The translations under genes were made by a program, and so were the position numbers. Below are positions 1-11,639 of a DNA stretch of 64,000 bases, piece after piece. The number at the start of each line of letters is the position of its first letter. Positions within the stretch are counted from its first letter, which is position 1. The DNA comes from Dasypus novemcinctus (Eukaryota; Chordata; Mammalia; Cingulata; Dasypodidae), in contig NC_080683.1 of NCBI RefSeq assembly GCF_030445035.2, positions 115,925,225 to 115,989,224 of the forward strand. Reading direction: 5' to 3'. A model generated the notes under the pieces. That model was not told where the DNA came from. It searched no databases and saw only the letters and a program-made list of their open reading frames with translations.

Positions 1-522
1 TTGGCAGTCACATGGCCACATTTCTTGCAATGGAGGCTGGGAAATGCAGATCCTACATGAAGAGCCATCTCCTGACCAGTGGTCTACAGAAGGGGGATAT
101 ATTTCAGTGGATATTGTTGGGGAAATACAATGGAAAGCAAAGTCTTCTCTCAAACCAGAAAACTTCTCCACAAATGTAGAAGAGTAAGAAACACAATTTA
201 ATTATGGAATAAGCAATAAACCAGAGTGTGATGCATCATAGCCGCCCACTAATGAAATTGCAAAGAAAGAAATCTCACCCATACAGGGCAAAGCAGATAT
301 AAGCCATGCCATAGATGTTATTTGAGATAAGTAGTAACCAGTCCTCGAGTAAAAGGACTTGCTAGCACCATTTGTCAAAGATAATCCATTTTAAATTCAC
401 CAGGGAATTGGGGTGGTCTTTGTGTTTGCTAATTGCCTTTCTCCAAAGGAATAATAAAACTTCTCAGATCTCTATGACAGGTAGATAATTTCAACTTGGA
501 GACAGCATCTAAACTAAACTCC

Positions 523-946
523 TGGGAAGCAGATGTGGCTCAACTGATAGAGCACCCATCTACAATATGGAGAGTCCAGGGTTCGATCCCCAGGGCCTCC
601 TGACCCATGTGATGAGCTGGCCCATGTGCAGTGTGGCTGCGTGCAAGGAGTGCCGTGCCACACAGGGGTGTCCCCCTCATAGGGGTGCCCCACATGCAAG
701 GAGTGCGCCCCACAAGGAGAGCTGCCCTGTGTGAAAAAAGCACAGCCCACCCAGGAGTGGCGCCGCACACACAGAGAGCTTATGCAGCAAGATGATGCAA
801 CAAAAAGAGACACGCTTTCCTAGTGCTGCAGGATAGTGCAAGTGGATGCAGAAGAATACACAGCAAATGGATACAGGAGACAACAGGGGGGGAAGAGGAG
901 AGGAATAAATAAAATAAATCTTTAAAAAATAAAAAATAAAAATAAA
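523..946 (+). repeat. DAS-type SINE, near full length
   Basis: tRNA-related head (TGGCTCAACTGATAGAGC, box B GGTTCGATCCC), SINE body with the ccccc(t/g)cataggggtgcccc block, and an (A/T)-rich aataaat tail. It is flanked by the direct repeat taaactcc at 515-522 and 947-954. Diverged from the younger copies. Confidence 0.85.
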
Positions 947-1289
947 TAAACTCCCATGGAGACAGGAAGGTAACATTGCTAAACCTTCTTGATGTTTACA
1001 TTTCAGAGACGCTCCCAGGTCTTTAAGAAAGAGATTCCTGGGTAGTAAAGCTGGCAAAACAAAAAATGAAAGAAGCAGATGGTAATGATGTAAACAGTTC
1101 TATGAAGTGATTTTCGTTCTTAGTGATAAGACATCTGTAGAACTGAAAATGTGGAGAACTAATTTGGTTCCAGCACCTGGATTGGACATCCAATTCTTCT
1201 TTAGCCTTCCTTAAGACTAATCTTGTGAGGTTGCCCACGCGGACTCTCAAGTTTTCTAAAGTAACTGAATGAAGAATGGGAGAGGATCA

Positions 1290-1440
1290 CTGATGTCTAT
1301 CTAGTCAGTCAGAAAACATTTTCTGAGGACCTATAATGTAATAGGGACTCCAGTAAATACCAGGGCAAATGAGACTACCAAAAATAAAACATGACCCCGA
1401 TTCCCAAAGAACTTATGATGAGGGAAACAACTCAGCTGGG
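1290..1440 (-). repeat. possible L2 3'-end relic
   Basis: Contains the antisense L2-like order: gaaaacattttctgaggacc, tataatgtaatagggac, then caaagaacttatgatg. Strongly diverged, so recognition is by pattern only. Confidence 0.4.
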
Positions 1441-1550
1441 TAAAACCGTACAATGTTTTCTGCTAGATACTGTGACACACATAACCCAGGACGAAAAAAG
1501 TAGCACGCTAATAGCAAAAAAATAATAATAATAAATTCACAATTGCTTTT

Positions 1551-1637
1551 TTTTTTTAGGAGGCACCAGGGATTGAATCCAGGACCTAGTATATGGGAAG
1601 CAAGTGCTCAACCACTGAGCTACATCCACTCCCCAAT
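1551..1637 (-). repeat. tRNA-only DAS-like SINE
   Basis: Reverse complement reads ggggagtggatgtagctcag... then box-B-like GGATTCAATCCC, then tgcctcctaaaa and an A tail (T run at 1548-1557). About 85 bp with only the tRNA-like part. Confidence 0.7.
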
Positions 1638-1664
1638 GAGAGCTGGGTTTTTTGTTTGTTTGTT

Positions 1665-1745
1665 TTTAGGAGGTACCAGGGATCAAACCTGCAACCTTGT
1701 ACATGGGAAGCAGGTGCTCAACCACTTGAGCTACAGCTACTCCCT
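1665..1745 (-). repeat. tRNA-only DAS-like SINE, second copy
   Basis: Same architecture and orientation as the copy just upstream (aggaggtaccagggatcaa, acatgggaagcaggtgctca). The two may be an old dimer whose linker is the T-rich segment between them. Confidence 0.7.
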
Positions 1746-2159
1746 CACAATTCCTTTTCTTGTTTTTTAATTTCAACAAGCCTTGGGCTAAAAAGATGAA
1801 ATTAAATTAGAATGTCAGGCTCTGGTGTTAAGTAGGGTAGGATTCCTATGAGGCACATTCGTTGGGCCTTCCCAGGATCTCTGAATTCACAAGGTCAAGC
1901 TGTCCCTCAGTATTCACAGAAAGCTTCCAGAAAAGACTGTGGTCCTCTGCTGACGGGTACCAGGTGCCCCATCGATGCAGAGTCCTGTGGGAAACCCGTT
2001 ATCCACGCTCCCTCCAAAGTTCTCAAACTAGCTGATGAATAATAGGGAGAAACGACTGAGAGAGAAGTCAGGACACAAGGAAACCAGGCCGCTAACAGCC
2101 CCTCAGCTGCCTCTCAGAAGCACTGGGGATGTTATGGGGCAGTTCTTCAGGTGATGAGA

Positions 2160-2180
2160 TACAGACAGACAGACAGACAG
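2160..2180. repeat. (CAGA)n microsatellite
   Basis: Five perfect cagacagacaga units. Confidence 0.9.
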
Positions 2181-2434
2181 CCGAGAATGCGTAAAAGGAC
2201 AACTTTATGCAATCGAAGGACCTGCAGGGAGAGTGGGGAGGGGCGTGCTGGGCAGGCCAGGGCTTACCTGACCTCGTCCCGTGAGGGCAGTGGAGGAAGG
2301 GGTGGAAAAGCGTTTGGGCCCCAGGCTCTCACCCAGAGGGGAGGAATGGGGTGAGGTGGCATCATTTTTCAAGAAGGCCTGTGTGGTTGAGATATTTAAG
2401 GACATTAATTTTTTTTTTTTAATTGGCAATATAT

Positions 2435-2547
2435 ATATTTTTAAAGATTTTATTTATTTATTTATGTCCCCCCACCCTTGCTGCTTGCTTGCTTTCTGCT
2501 CTCTGTGTCCATCCGCTGCGTGTTCTTCTGTGTCTGCTTATCTGTTT
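2435..2547 (-). repeat. DAS SINE 3' fragment
   Basis: aaagattttatttatttat (reverse of the A-rich tail) followed by ctgctctctgtgtccatccg and tgcgtgttcttctgtgtctg, the typical antisense 3' body. The 5' tRNA part is absent. It is bracketed by the direct repeat aaggacattaat at 2399-2410 and about 2549-2560. Confidence 0.75.
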
Positions 2548-2761
2548 AAGGACATTAATAAGCTGTTCCTTAGGGCCGGAATGGTCAGGCTAAATAAGGG
2601 CACCATAGTCATAAATAGAACTGGTCTTACGACTAGTGATCGGAAGGCCTGGTGGAGCCGTTCTCCCCAGACAGGGGCTCAGCCATGAGAAAGGGTCCCG
2701 GCCGCGCTGGAAGGTAGCGAGGCTCCGGGAGGAAGTCTACACAGTATCAGCGGTGTCGCAG

Positions 2762-2777
2762 ACGTTATTAATAACGT
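2762..2777. repeat. 16-bp perfect palindrome
   Basis: ACGTTATTAATAACGT is its own reverse complement. The opposite arm at about 3242 keeps the core TTATTAATAA but has lost the outer CpGs. Confidence 0.9.
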
Positions 2778-2803
2778 GCATCTTCTGCTGCACGTTGTTA
2801 TAT

Positions 2804-3052
2804 CACCTGATAGTCTACAGCTGACCCTGTGGAGAAAACAGAGGAGCTGAGCCCAGAGGAACCAGGAGGCCTGAACCCTGGCAGACGTCGGGAGCCATCT
2901 CGTTCCAACACATGAAAATAGACTTTGGTGAAGGAAGTAACTTATGCTTTGTGGCCTGGTATCCGTAAGCTCCTACCCCAGATAAATACCCTTTATAAAA
3001 ACCAACCCATTTCTGGTGTTTTGCCTCAGCACCCCTTTGGCTGACTCATACA
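2804..3052 (+). repeat. LTR-like repeat, copy A (3' part)
   Basis: Shares long blocks with 17787-18156, 18557-19471 and 49639-50246: gaagtaacttatgctt, agctcctaccccaaataaat (variant), tttataaaaaccaacc, cagcacccctttggctgact. An AATAAA lies shortly before the end, as expected of an LTR R/U5 junction. The 5' part is missing. Confidence 0.7.
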
Positions 3053-3452
3053 CTGGGCTTCAGGCAACAAGAGCAGAGCGCCTCAGCTCAAATGGTCTTT
3101 GGCCGTAGACTAGCCCTGGAGCACCTGCTGGCTAGGGAGGGGGGCGCAGGGGTCTGTGCTATGACCTGCATGACCTGCTGCATGGACATCAACAACTCAG
3201 AGAAAGTCCAACCCAACTTAGGAAAGATGCAACGCAGATGCACATTATTAATAACATCTGCGACACCGCTGATACTGTGTAGACTTCCTCCCGGAGCCTC
3301 ACTACCTTCCAGCGTGGCCGGGACCTTTAGCTCAACTACTAAGGCCACAGCCGTCTCGAAAAATGATGCCACGTCGCCCCTTTCCTCCCCTCTGGGTCAA
3401 GGTGAGAGTCTGGGGCCCAAACTCTTTTCCACCCGCTTCCTCCCTGACCCAG

Positions 3453-6400
3453 TTAGCTGGTTCTTAAAGCCGCCACCGTGAAGGGTGACTGCCCGTCAGT
3501 TACAGCAGCCTTAAAGCAGAAGTCCAGCCACCAGAGCTCCCATTCCCCACCCGATCTAATTACACAAAAAGGAGGTGGACACAGGAGCACCGGCAATTGC
3601 TTTGATGTTTCCTTGTAGCTGATGGCTGCTATTTTGGTGACATGCATGAAAAAATTGTTGACGGGTGAATACTCCCGAAAGTCAGGTGTCGCCGGGAGAG
3701 GGGTGGGGGAGGGGGAGGTGTCAGTACAGGGTTGGATCCTGGGCTCTTGACCTCATTGTGACCCAAAGGGTAGAGTGGATACTGGGGTCTGGCAGCTTTC
3801 AGCTATGCGGTGGGGAGCGCGGAAGAGGCAGGGGCCTTTGGAGGGTGCGGGGCAGCTCTGACCAGCCGGACCGTAGGATGTGCCTGCCTTGCGAGTTGCA
3901 ATTATGCCTAGGGCAGGATTCCCTGGGCCGGTTGCTCAAAAGAGAAACTTGTGACTAGACCAGGCAAGATGACAAGGCACCCAGTAGAATTTTTCTTACG
4001 CCATTTCAAGAAAACTGGGGAAACTCACGTTTCCCCGCCTTGGTGCCCCAGGCCCAGGAGCACAGCTTGCTCACAGCCCCGATTGCCCCTGGCGCTGCAC
4101 ATTCTTGTGCAGACAATAATCCACATAGCCGTCCATGGTCAGCAGAGTCCCTTCCAGAAGCTCCTGGGCAAAAAGCACCCGTCCCCCCTGCCGCCATCCT
4201 GAACACCTGTCACTTTGTTGCCTGGCCCTCAGCGACTCCGGGGTTCCAGCACCATGCCTGTTCAACAGGCTTACACAAAGACCATGTTCCATTTTGTAAT
4301 GATGAATAATCATTCCTCATTCAACACATACTTACTGATTGTTTGTTCCTTGGATGCCTTGGAAGAAATGAATATTGAACATTTATGACAGGTTAATAAT
4401 GGGAAGTGAATTGTTTCCTTGAAACCAAGAAAGGGGCACCTCGAGTAGCTTGTAAAATCTATATTTCATTGAAACATCACTCTTTGTCAACTCGTATATC
4501 AGAAAAAATCAGGGAATGAGTAAATGATCACCCCTGGTCTACTAAAGAAACATCCACTTTCCAAGAGCGCACCTTGGAAAGGATCTGATTAACCCTTGGG
4601 GGAGATGCTAATGCTGGCCTCTGTGCCAGGGGATCCACGCCCTCCCTTCAGCCAACAGTTAGAAACAACACACTGGGGATGGCATTCAGATGTGCAGTAT
4701 TTTAAGCACAACTCATTACCAGTGTGGCTTCTAATTCATCCCAGGTGAATCCTGGGTTCTGACCCAGACCTACGAAATCAGAAGGTGATCTCTGATCGCA
4801 GGGGTGGGGCCCAGCGGTTCATGGTTTAACAAACTGTCCAGGGATTCCACTGTGCACTCAAGTGAGAGAACTACTTCCCATCGGTCAGATGACTCTTAAT
4901 GCCCCTGATCACAATAGGCTGGGCTATTATTTCACAGAACAGATCCAAGTCAAGTTACTAGGAGGAGTATGGTGAATCTGGACAATGGAAAAATATTAAT
5001 ACCAAGTATGGCAGTTCTGTGTGCCCTTAAGTAACTCAAAACTGAATTGAAAGCCACTCTCAGCTTCCCATGGAAAGTGGAAAAATGTCTTAACATACTG
5101 CCTATAACATACTGTCCTCTTTATAAAAGTAAAAACAACTAAATTAAAAATACACTTTTCAGAATACATATAGGTGGGAGATAAAATTATATTAAAAGAA
5201 AGCAACTGAATGATGAACCACTGATCCTGGATGGTGGTACCAGAGGTGGAGGGAGGGAGGAAAAAGGATAAGGAAAGAGCACACAGGTAAGTGAAGGTTA
5301 TTGTCAAAGTCCTAGCTGTTGTAATGAGTGCCAGGTTCGTGGAACTTTATCTCACGCAGATGGCGGGTTGGCTGGTGAAGTGATCCATTGATGGACCAAG
5401 CATTGGACTGTGGGCCGATGGTAAGACTGAGTCCTGACCAAGGGTTATGCTTATGTGGCCTTTGAGGTCCAATGAAAGACTTAAAGGAAAAAACAAACAA
5501 ACCAAAACACCCAAGATAAATCATAGCGAAAGCAGCAGCCAGCTTCTAATCCCAACATTAAGAAAAGGCAGTGGCTTTGATTTTTGCAGAGTTTGGAGGA
5601 ATAAGTAAACCCACTTAGCCTCAGTATGATTAGCAATTTTAAAGTGACACCTGATAGTGGATGAAAGGAAGAAAAGTTTCTGCTCTGAGCACTGAGTCTG
5701 GTATCGGAGACCCCCCGTGTAGGGGCAATTGCCATAGGGTAGAAACAGGCTCAGAAGAGGCTCAGTGAAGAGAAGAGAGAAGACTTGGTCAGAACCGTGC
5801 CAATTCTCTTCATTAGGACAAAGAACTTTTACCAGCTCTTTCCTATACATCCTACGTGGCTAATTGTACAGCAATACCTTTACGTCTGTTTACTCACTCT
5901 AGGATTTGAGTTCAGTCATTTCAAAGGAATCCTCTTGTCACTGAGCCCAGAGCTAAAGCGCTCCTGCACGTAGTTTTATATCCACTGGGATTGAGAGAAC
6001 CCCGTCCTAAGGCTCGTAGCCCAGATTCTGGAGCTCTAGGAGATCAAAAGCTGGGAGGCTGCACACCTTACGTAATGCTGCTCTCATGAGGAGTATTTCT
6101 GCCTGAGCCAGGGGGTACTACAAGGTAAAGAATTCCGTGAGGATAGAATAGCTAGGCAGGCCAACCTCTCTACGCAACACAAATTGGTACAAGGCCCGAG
6201 ACAGGCAGAGAATTCTTCAGCCTGAAGGCCTCTTAGTGCCAAAGACGGCTCGCTGCCGCCACCTCCTGGAAGTTTTGGAGAATACTTAATGGGTGCTGTT
6301 GGTTAGGTTTTTTTTTTCCCTCATTAATTCCTTACCACCACTCTCATTACTGAAAATAGATATCAGGATAAAAACCACCAAAATCCTATTATGTAAAGCT

Positions 6401-7000
6401 CTTTAGCTTGAAGGCTTTAAAAGTACCACATTCTTTCTCATGCCATAATTTTTTCTTATATCCAGGCAAAGAGATACCAGGCTGCCTGAACTGTTAGCTC
6501 ACACAATTTATCCAGGTTAGAAGGGGCATTCTTGTAATCAGGAATCTAATCCATTTTTAATTAAGTACCAAGTCAAAAGGTGCCTTCTTTCTCCTACTTA
6601 CATGAGACTCTGTTGAGCTTTTATAGTTTGATGGGTATGAGCCCTTGTATTCCGGACACCTTTTAAATAGCCCATCGTACATTCATGAAGATCATGATAA
6701 ACACTCGAAGTAGATTGGTCCTAGAAGGCAACTTCCTTTATCTGATAAAGGATGTTCCCAGAAACCTACAGCAACATCATTCTTAATTGTGAAACGTTGA
6801 AAACTTTCTCTGAGGCCAGGAACATATCTGGTATGTTGCATTGCATGGAGGCCCCAGCCAAAGCACATGGTGAGAAAAAGGACAAAGGGTATAAGTATTG
6901 GGAAGGAATAAATAAAACTGTCTTTTCCAGAGATTGTAAACATGGAACACTTTTTTTTTAAGTTACAACTTAATTATTAGAACTAGTAAGAGAACTTAGC
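3453..7000. other. intergenic, mostly unique
   Basis: No gene recognised. It holds only short open frames without domain features. The GC-rich 3.66-4.26 kb part includes a minus-strand open frame (4071-4313) that I could not assign. The rest is moderately AT-rich unique or very old repeat sequence. Confidence 0.5.
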
Positions 7001-8610
7001 AAGATGGCTGGTTCAAAGTAAATTTTTAAAAAATCAATTGTATTTCTATTTACCAGCAACTAATGATTAGAAAATGAAATCTTAAAGATAACATTTATAA
7101 CATTAAGAGGTATCAAATACATATATACACATATAGAATAAATAAATATAAAGAATAAAATTAAAATATTTTATAAATATAAAAATGTATATAAATATAT
7201 ATGAAGAATACTCTCCCCATATTTATCTCTGGGTTCAATGCAAATCCAAGTAAAATTCCCATAGATTTTTTTTTAAATGAAACAAATTCTCAAGATTCTT
7301 TAGAAATACAAAGGGTCAAAATCCACTTGATGAAGAATAAGCCAGGATTACCCTACCTGAATGTCAAAACCATGAGTTTTGACTCAAGGATAGACAATGA
7401 GACTATGAGACACAAAGAAAACTAAGAAACAGACAAGGGATAAATGGACATTAGATTTATGACAAAAGTTAGCATTACAGAGGTGTTGGGAAAGGACAGC
7501 TTTTCAACATATGGTGCTGGGCAACTGGTTATCCAGAAGGAAAGATATTAAATTAGATGGCTGCCAAAAATAAAATCTCCAGTGGGTTCTAAGACCTATG
7601 TAAGAAAGACAAAACAATAAAGATTAAATAAACAACAACAATATAGGAGAATATCTTTATGACCCCATGGCTGAGAAAGATTTCTTATGTAGGACACAAA
7701 ACTTACCAACCATAAAGGAATAAATTGATAACTTGCACTACATTAAAGTTAAGAAATTTTGTTTATTAAAAAACGTCATTAAGAGAGTGAAATCGTCAAC
7801 TCCAGATTGGGAGAAGACACTTACAACACACATAACCAACAAAGGCCCATGCCAGCCCAGATTAAGAACACTTATCCGTCAGTGAGAAAATGACAAAGCC
7901 CAAAAGAAAAATGGGCAAGAGACCTGAATATCCAAGTGGTCAATAAAAGTTTGGAAAAAGTGTTCAGCCTCGTTAGGAACCAAGGAAATGCAATGAGATA
8001 CCACTTTACATCCGCAGGAATGGAGAAAATAAAAAAGGTTAGCAAGACTAACCTGGGGTGAGAATGTGCAGCCGCAGGAGCGCTCATCACTGTTAGCTGG
8101 AATGTAAACTGGTGCGTTCACTTTAGGAAATATCTTGGCATGGCCAACTAACTTGGAATATTTGCATTCCTGTCACCAAGCAACCCAATGCCCATTAAGA
8201 AGTGGCATGCAAATTGTTGCAGATTCATACAGTGGAATATATATATATAGCACCAAATATATATATATATATATATAGCACCAAAAATAAAAGAACTGCA
8301 GTTACATGCAATAAGATGTGGAATCTTAAAAATTTAATGTCAATCAAAAAACACCTGGAACAAAGAACACACAACTATGCAATTCCATTTATGTAAATTA
8401 CAAAGACAGCAAACCACAGTATAGTGTTTAAGGGATGCATACTTAGGTTAAAAGCATAAAGAGAACAAAAGAGTGATGATATTAAAGTAAGGATACTGGC
8501 TACTTTGGGGGAAGATGAAGTTTGTGACGGGAAACGGCAGAAAGGGGTTTTCTGGGGCTCGGGTCATGTCCTCTCTGATATTTACATGGGTGTTGGTTCT
8601 TTAAAATAAT
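7000..8610 (+). repeat. L1 relic (ORF2 3' part and 3' UTR)
   Basis: Order of blocks is that of old mammalian L1: ccagcaactaatgattag, gggttcaatgcaaatcc, tggacattagatttatg, gacagcttttcaacatatgg, agacctgaatatccaagtgg, ggaaatgcaatgagatacca. Many stops and frameshifts; dead copy. It contains an (AT)n interruption at 8237-8277. Confidence 0.8.
8237..8277. repeat. (AT)n microsatellite, two blocks
   Basis: Two AT runs separated by gcaccaaa, followed by another gcaccaaa: a local duplication within the L1 3' region. Confidence 0.9.
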
Positions 8611-8834
8611 TTATATTTTGCCTATCTTTCTGCATGTGTGTTGTATTTCACAACGACCAAGGCTCAAAATATATTTTAAAGTCCTAGGCAAAACAATCAG
8701 GGCATGTGCACTTTCTCCCAGCTTCCAGAAACAAACAAGCAAACAAAAACAAACAAACTGGAGATTCAGACTCCAGTTCTGTTCCAACACCTTCACTCTG
8801 CTCTTGCTGTTTTAATAGTGACAGTAACAGCAAG

Positions 8835-9065
8835 AATAAGTGTACCTAATGTATATGGCACCATCGGGCATTTCCCAAGTGCCAGACGCTATTGCTTTCT
8901 GCATCTTATTTCATCCTTGTTAACCTAGGAAGGAGGTTTTATTATTATATCTGTTTTACAAAGGGGCATACAGGGACAGAGGCTGGCACTCAGCTAGTAG
9001 GCAGTGCAGCCAGAATTCAAACTCAAGGTCGGAACTCCAGCTGTTACTCTCTTAAACATGACCTT
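8835..9065 (-). repeat. MIR relic
   Basis: Antisense MIR order: aagtgccagacgctattg, atcttatttcatccttgtta, tattatatctgttttacaaa, ctcagctagtaggcagtgca, gaattcaaactcaagg. Confidence 0.7.
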
Positions 9066-10574
9066 GTACCATTCGCCCTCCTCCCAGGGCCCCTGACATC
9101 CTACGGGAGGCACATCCCTGCCCGTGTGAGCCTGGGCTAAGGAGGGAGAAGGCCGTGAGGCGAGGCTGTGGGGCTGGGCCGCTTCCTTCGCCCATTCGGA
9201 CGTGGGCACCTGGTCTCTCTGGCCCGAGACAGTGACAGCCGCCAGTGAGGACCAAAAGCAAAAGGCTTCTCATGTCCTCACACGCTCCTTCCCTGACGAG
9301 CAGAGAAGAAAACTTTAAACCTCAGAGTTTGGGTCCTTCGTGAACAACAGTTTGGATTGGCTTTTTTTTTTTTAATCTTGGCTTTACTATTTATTTATTT
9401 TTTGGATTGTCTTTTGAGGGGAAAGTAGTATATGCTAATCACTCTGTAAGGGTGCTCGCTTTCTTTTTGAATTTGCTTTTGCAGCAAGGTACTATCTGAA
9501 TTTTGAATGTGTTGAGAGGGGAGCCGGGTGGCCTGGAGCTGACCTTTTGCTGTCTGAAATACAATCGACCATTTACATTAATTAAAAATGATGTTTCTAG
9601 TTAATCCGCAGGAAGTTTTAAGTTGTTCATTTGTGGAGAGTTATAAAAATGGAGGACTAAAGAGTGTGTACATGGCTCAAAACCACCGGCTGCAATGGAG
9701 AAATATGAACTGCATGGGGTAAAAGAGCTAAATAACATCTGAGGAAGAAGATGAAAGAGGAGAAGGAAGATGAAGAGAAGGAGAGAGAGGGAGAAGGAGA
9801 AGAATTGGTTGTGGGAATTAAGGAAGGACACAGACTTTCCATTTGAAATAACCGTCAGAGAGCAACGCACTCGAGCTGGGGCTGCCTCACCGCCCGGCAC
9901 CCGTGTTGGGCCAGCAGGCTTGTGTCCTGTGACCAGGCCAGAACTGCGCTTAATGAAAAGTCTTATGGGGCCTCTGAAAACCACATGCATTTGCATGGCA
10001 CGTGATCTGAAAGAGCCCGTATTACCTGATGCAATTGTGAAGGCCTGGCTGTTTCTCACTTAGGCTGAGAGCTTGGATAACTCATTTGGTCCACTTATTT
10101 TCTCTCTTTCCCACTCTGCCCTTTGTCATCCATTTCCTGAGAGGATAAATCCCAGCATAGAAGGAGCCCTGACAAGGGCATCCAGTACTTAGCTATGATT
10201 AGACGCTGTGTTCAGAAAATGCCCAGTGTGAAAATGAAGGTTAGAAAGGATTACTTTGCGGCTGTGTTTCCTCTAATCCCATTTTCTGTGGCCTTGAATA
10301 GGATCAGAGCTTGAGCGGAGGGGCAGAAGGTGCAATCAGACGGAGGGGAAAGCCAGCCAGGGGAGCGTGTGTGACGAAATTTTCCACAGAATCATTCTGT
10401 CAGTCTAGTGAGGAGAACTTCACGCCCATGGAGCTGCAATGTTAAAATGGCATTATGTCAATGGAACTTTCTAGTACAATTAAAGTTACCTTCCCCAAGG
10501 AAAAGGAAGATAAATTCTGTTTCTTTCTGATTTTGTGCCAGGCACTTCATGATATTAGAAAATCTTCTAAACCT
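9066..10574. other. intergenic, unique
   Basis: No gene or clear repeat apart from a purine-rich (GA/GAA) tract at about 9735-9805. Confidence 0.5.
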
Positions 10575-10976
10575 ATTCCATTTATTTATTTATTTATTTG
10601 TTTATGTATTTATTTATTTATTTTTAAAGCTCTCTCCCCCACCCGAGATGGCTCCCTCGTCTGCTCGCTCTGTCTGCTCATTGTCTCTTTTTGTTGTGTC
10701 TGCTCGTTGTGTCCACTCATCTTTTTTAGGAGGCACCAGGAACAGAACCTGGGACCTCCCATGTAGAAGGCGGGTGCCCAACCATTTGAGCCACATCTGC
10801 TTCCTGCTTGTTGTGTCTGCTCATTGTGTCTGCTTGTTCGTCAGCTTATTGTGTTAGCTCATTACATCAGCCCATTGTATCTGCTCATCTTCTTTAGGAG
10901 GCATTGGAAACCGAACCTGGGACCTCCCATGTGAGAGTTTGGCACCTAACTTCTTGAGCCGCATCTGTTCCCCGTA
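10575..10976 (-). repeat. dimeric tRNA-type SINE
   Basis: Two antisense tRNA-like units (about 10727-10802 and 10893-10975). Each has aggaggca...gaacctgggacctcccatgt, and they are joined by tgtctgctcattgtgtctgc-type repeats. (TTTA)n at 10580-10622 is the reversed A-rich tail. The 40.7 kb element has the same dimeric plan. Confidence 0.75.
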
Positions 10977-11064
10977 TTCCCTATAAACACACCTGGCTTT
11001 AGGGTTTAGAAGAAACACCTTTAATCACCATCTTTCTTATATTTTGGGTGCCTAAGTAGAATGA

Positions 11065-11290
11065 TGAGTGGCAGCATGGGGTAGTACGGAAAAAGTAACC
11101 CTTAGAGGGAGGCACGCCCGGCCTCCAATCCCAGCTCCGGCTCTTACCGACCCTGTGACTAGTGTACGTTCTTTCATTTTTTCTGAGCCTGGATGTCTTC
11201 CTCTGTGTGATGGTCAATGACTACACGAATGCCTGTCTTACAAGAATGTTGTGAGAAATCAACGAGAAACGCAGGCGAGGGGCTTGGCTT
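11065..11290 (+). repeat. MIR relic
   Basis: Sense MIR order: ggcagcatggggtagtacgg, ccaatcccagctccggctct, gaccctgtgactagt, ctgagcctggatgtcttcct, ttgtgagaaatcaacgag. Confidence 0.65.
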
Positions 11291-11639
11291 GTGTGGGCCC
11301 AGAAACACTCAGCATGGGAAGCTCGATGATGCCGTATTTTCCATTCAATGAGACATTTCCATTCGAGGTGAGGACTAAACTTTGACTTTCTTTTCCTCTC
11401 CAATTTTAAGGGCAAAGAATTATATTGGCAAGGCAAAGAAGGAGCAGGAACCTCAATGGAAAATTCATAAACGTCTTTGTAGGCTCATGAGGACAAATTT
11501 TAGAAAAAGAAAAATGGAGGCAGGAATGAGGTTGTCCTAATTTTTTTTTCCTTTCTTTTTTTCAAGGCATTGAGTTTGATTCTTTTTATCCTTATCAATA
11601 GGCTTTACCTTTGGATATGAATGTTCTTACATGGTCTTA

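Larger units (their letters stand above)
2290..3445. repeat. large interrupted inverted repeat
   Basis: Two segment pairs are inverted. 2302-2375 pairs with 3357-3432, and 2693-2783 pairs with 3234-3326. The second pair is nearly identical. The left arm also carries about 140 bp extra and a SINE fragment (2435-2547). Between the arms lies an LTR-like fragment (2804-3052). The arms are either two opposite copies of one repeat family or an inverted duplication. I do not recognise the family. Confidence 0.75.

Noticed and set aside
4071-4313. Minus-strand frame with FAQELLEGTLLTMDGY
   Set aside because: It looked protein-like, perhaps a processed pseudogene, but I could not assign a family and no poly(A) tail or parental structure is visible. 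A protein search would decide.
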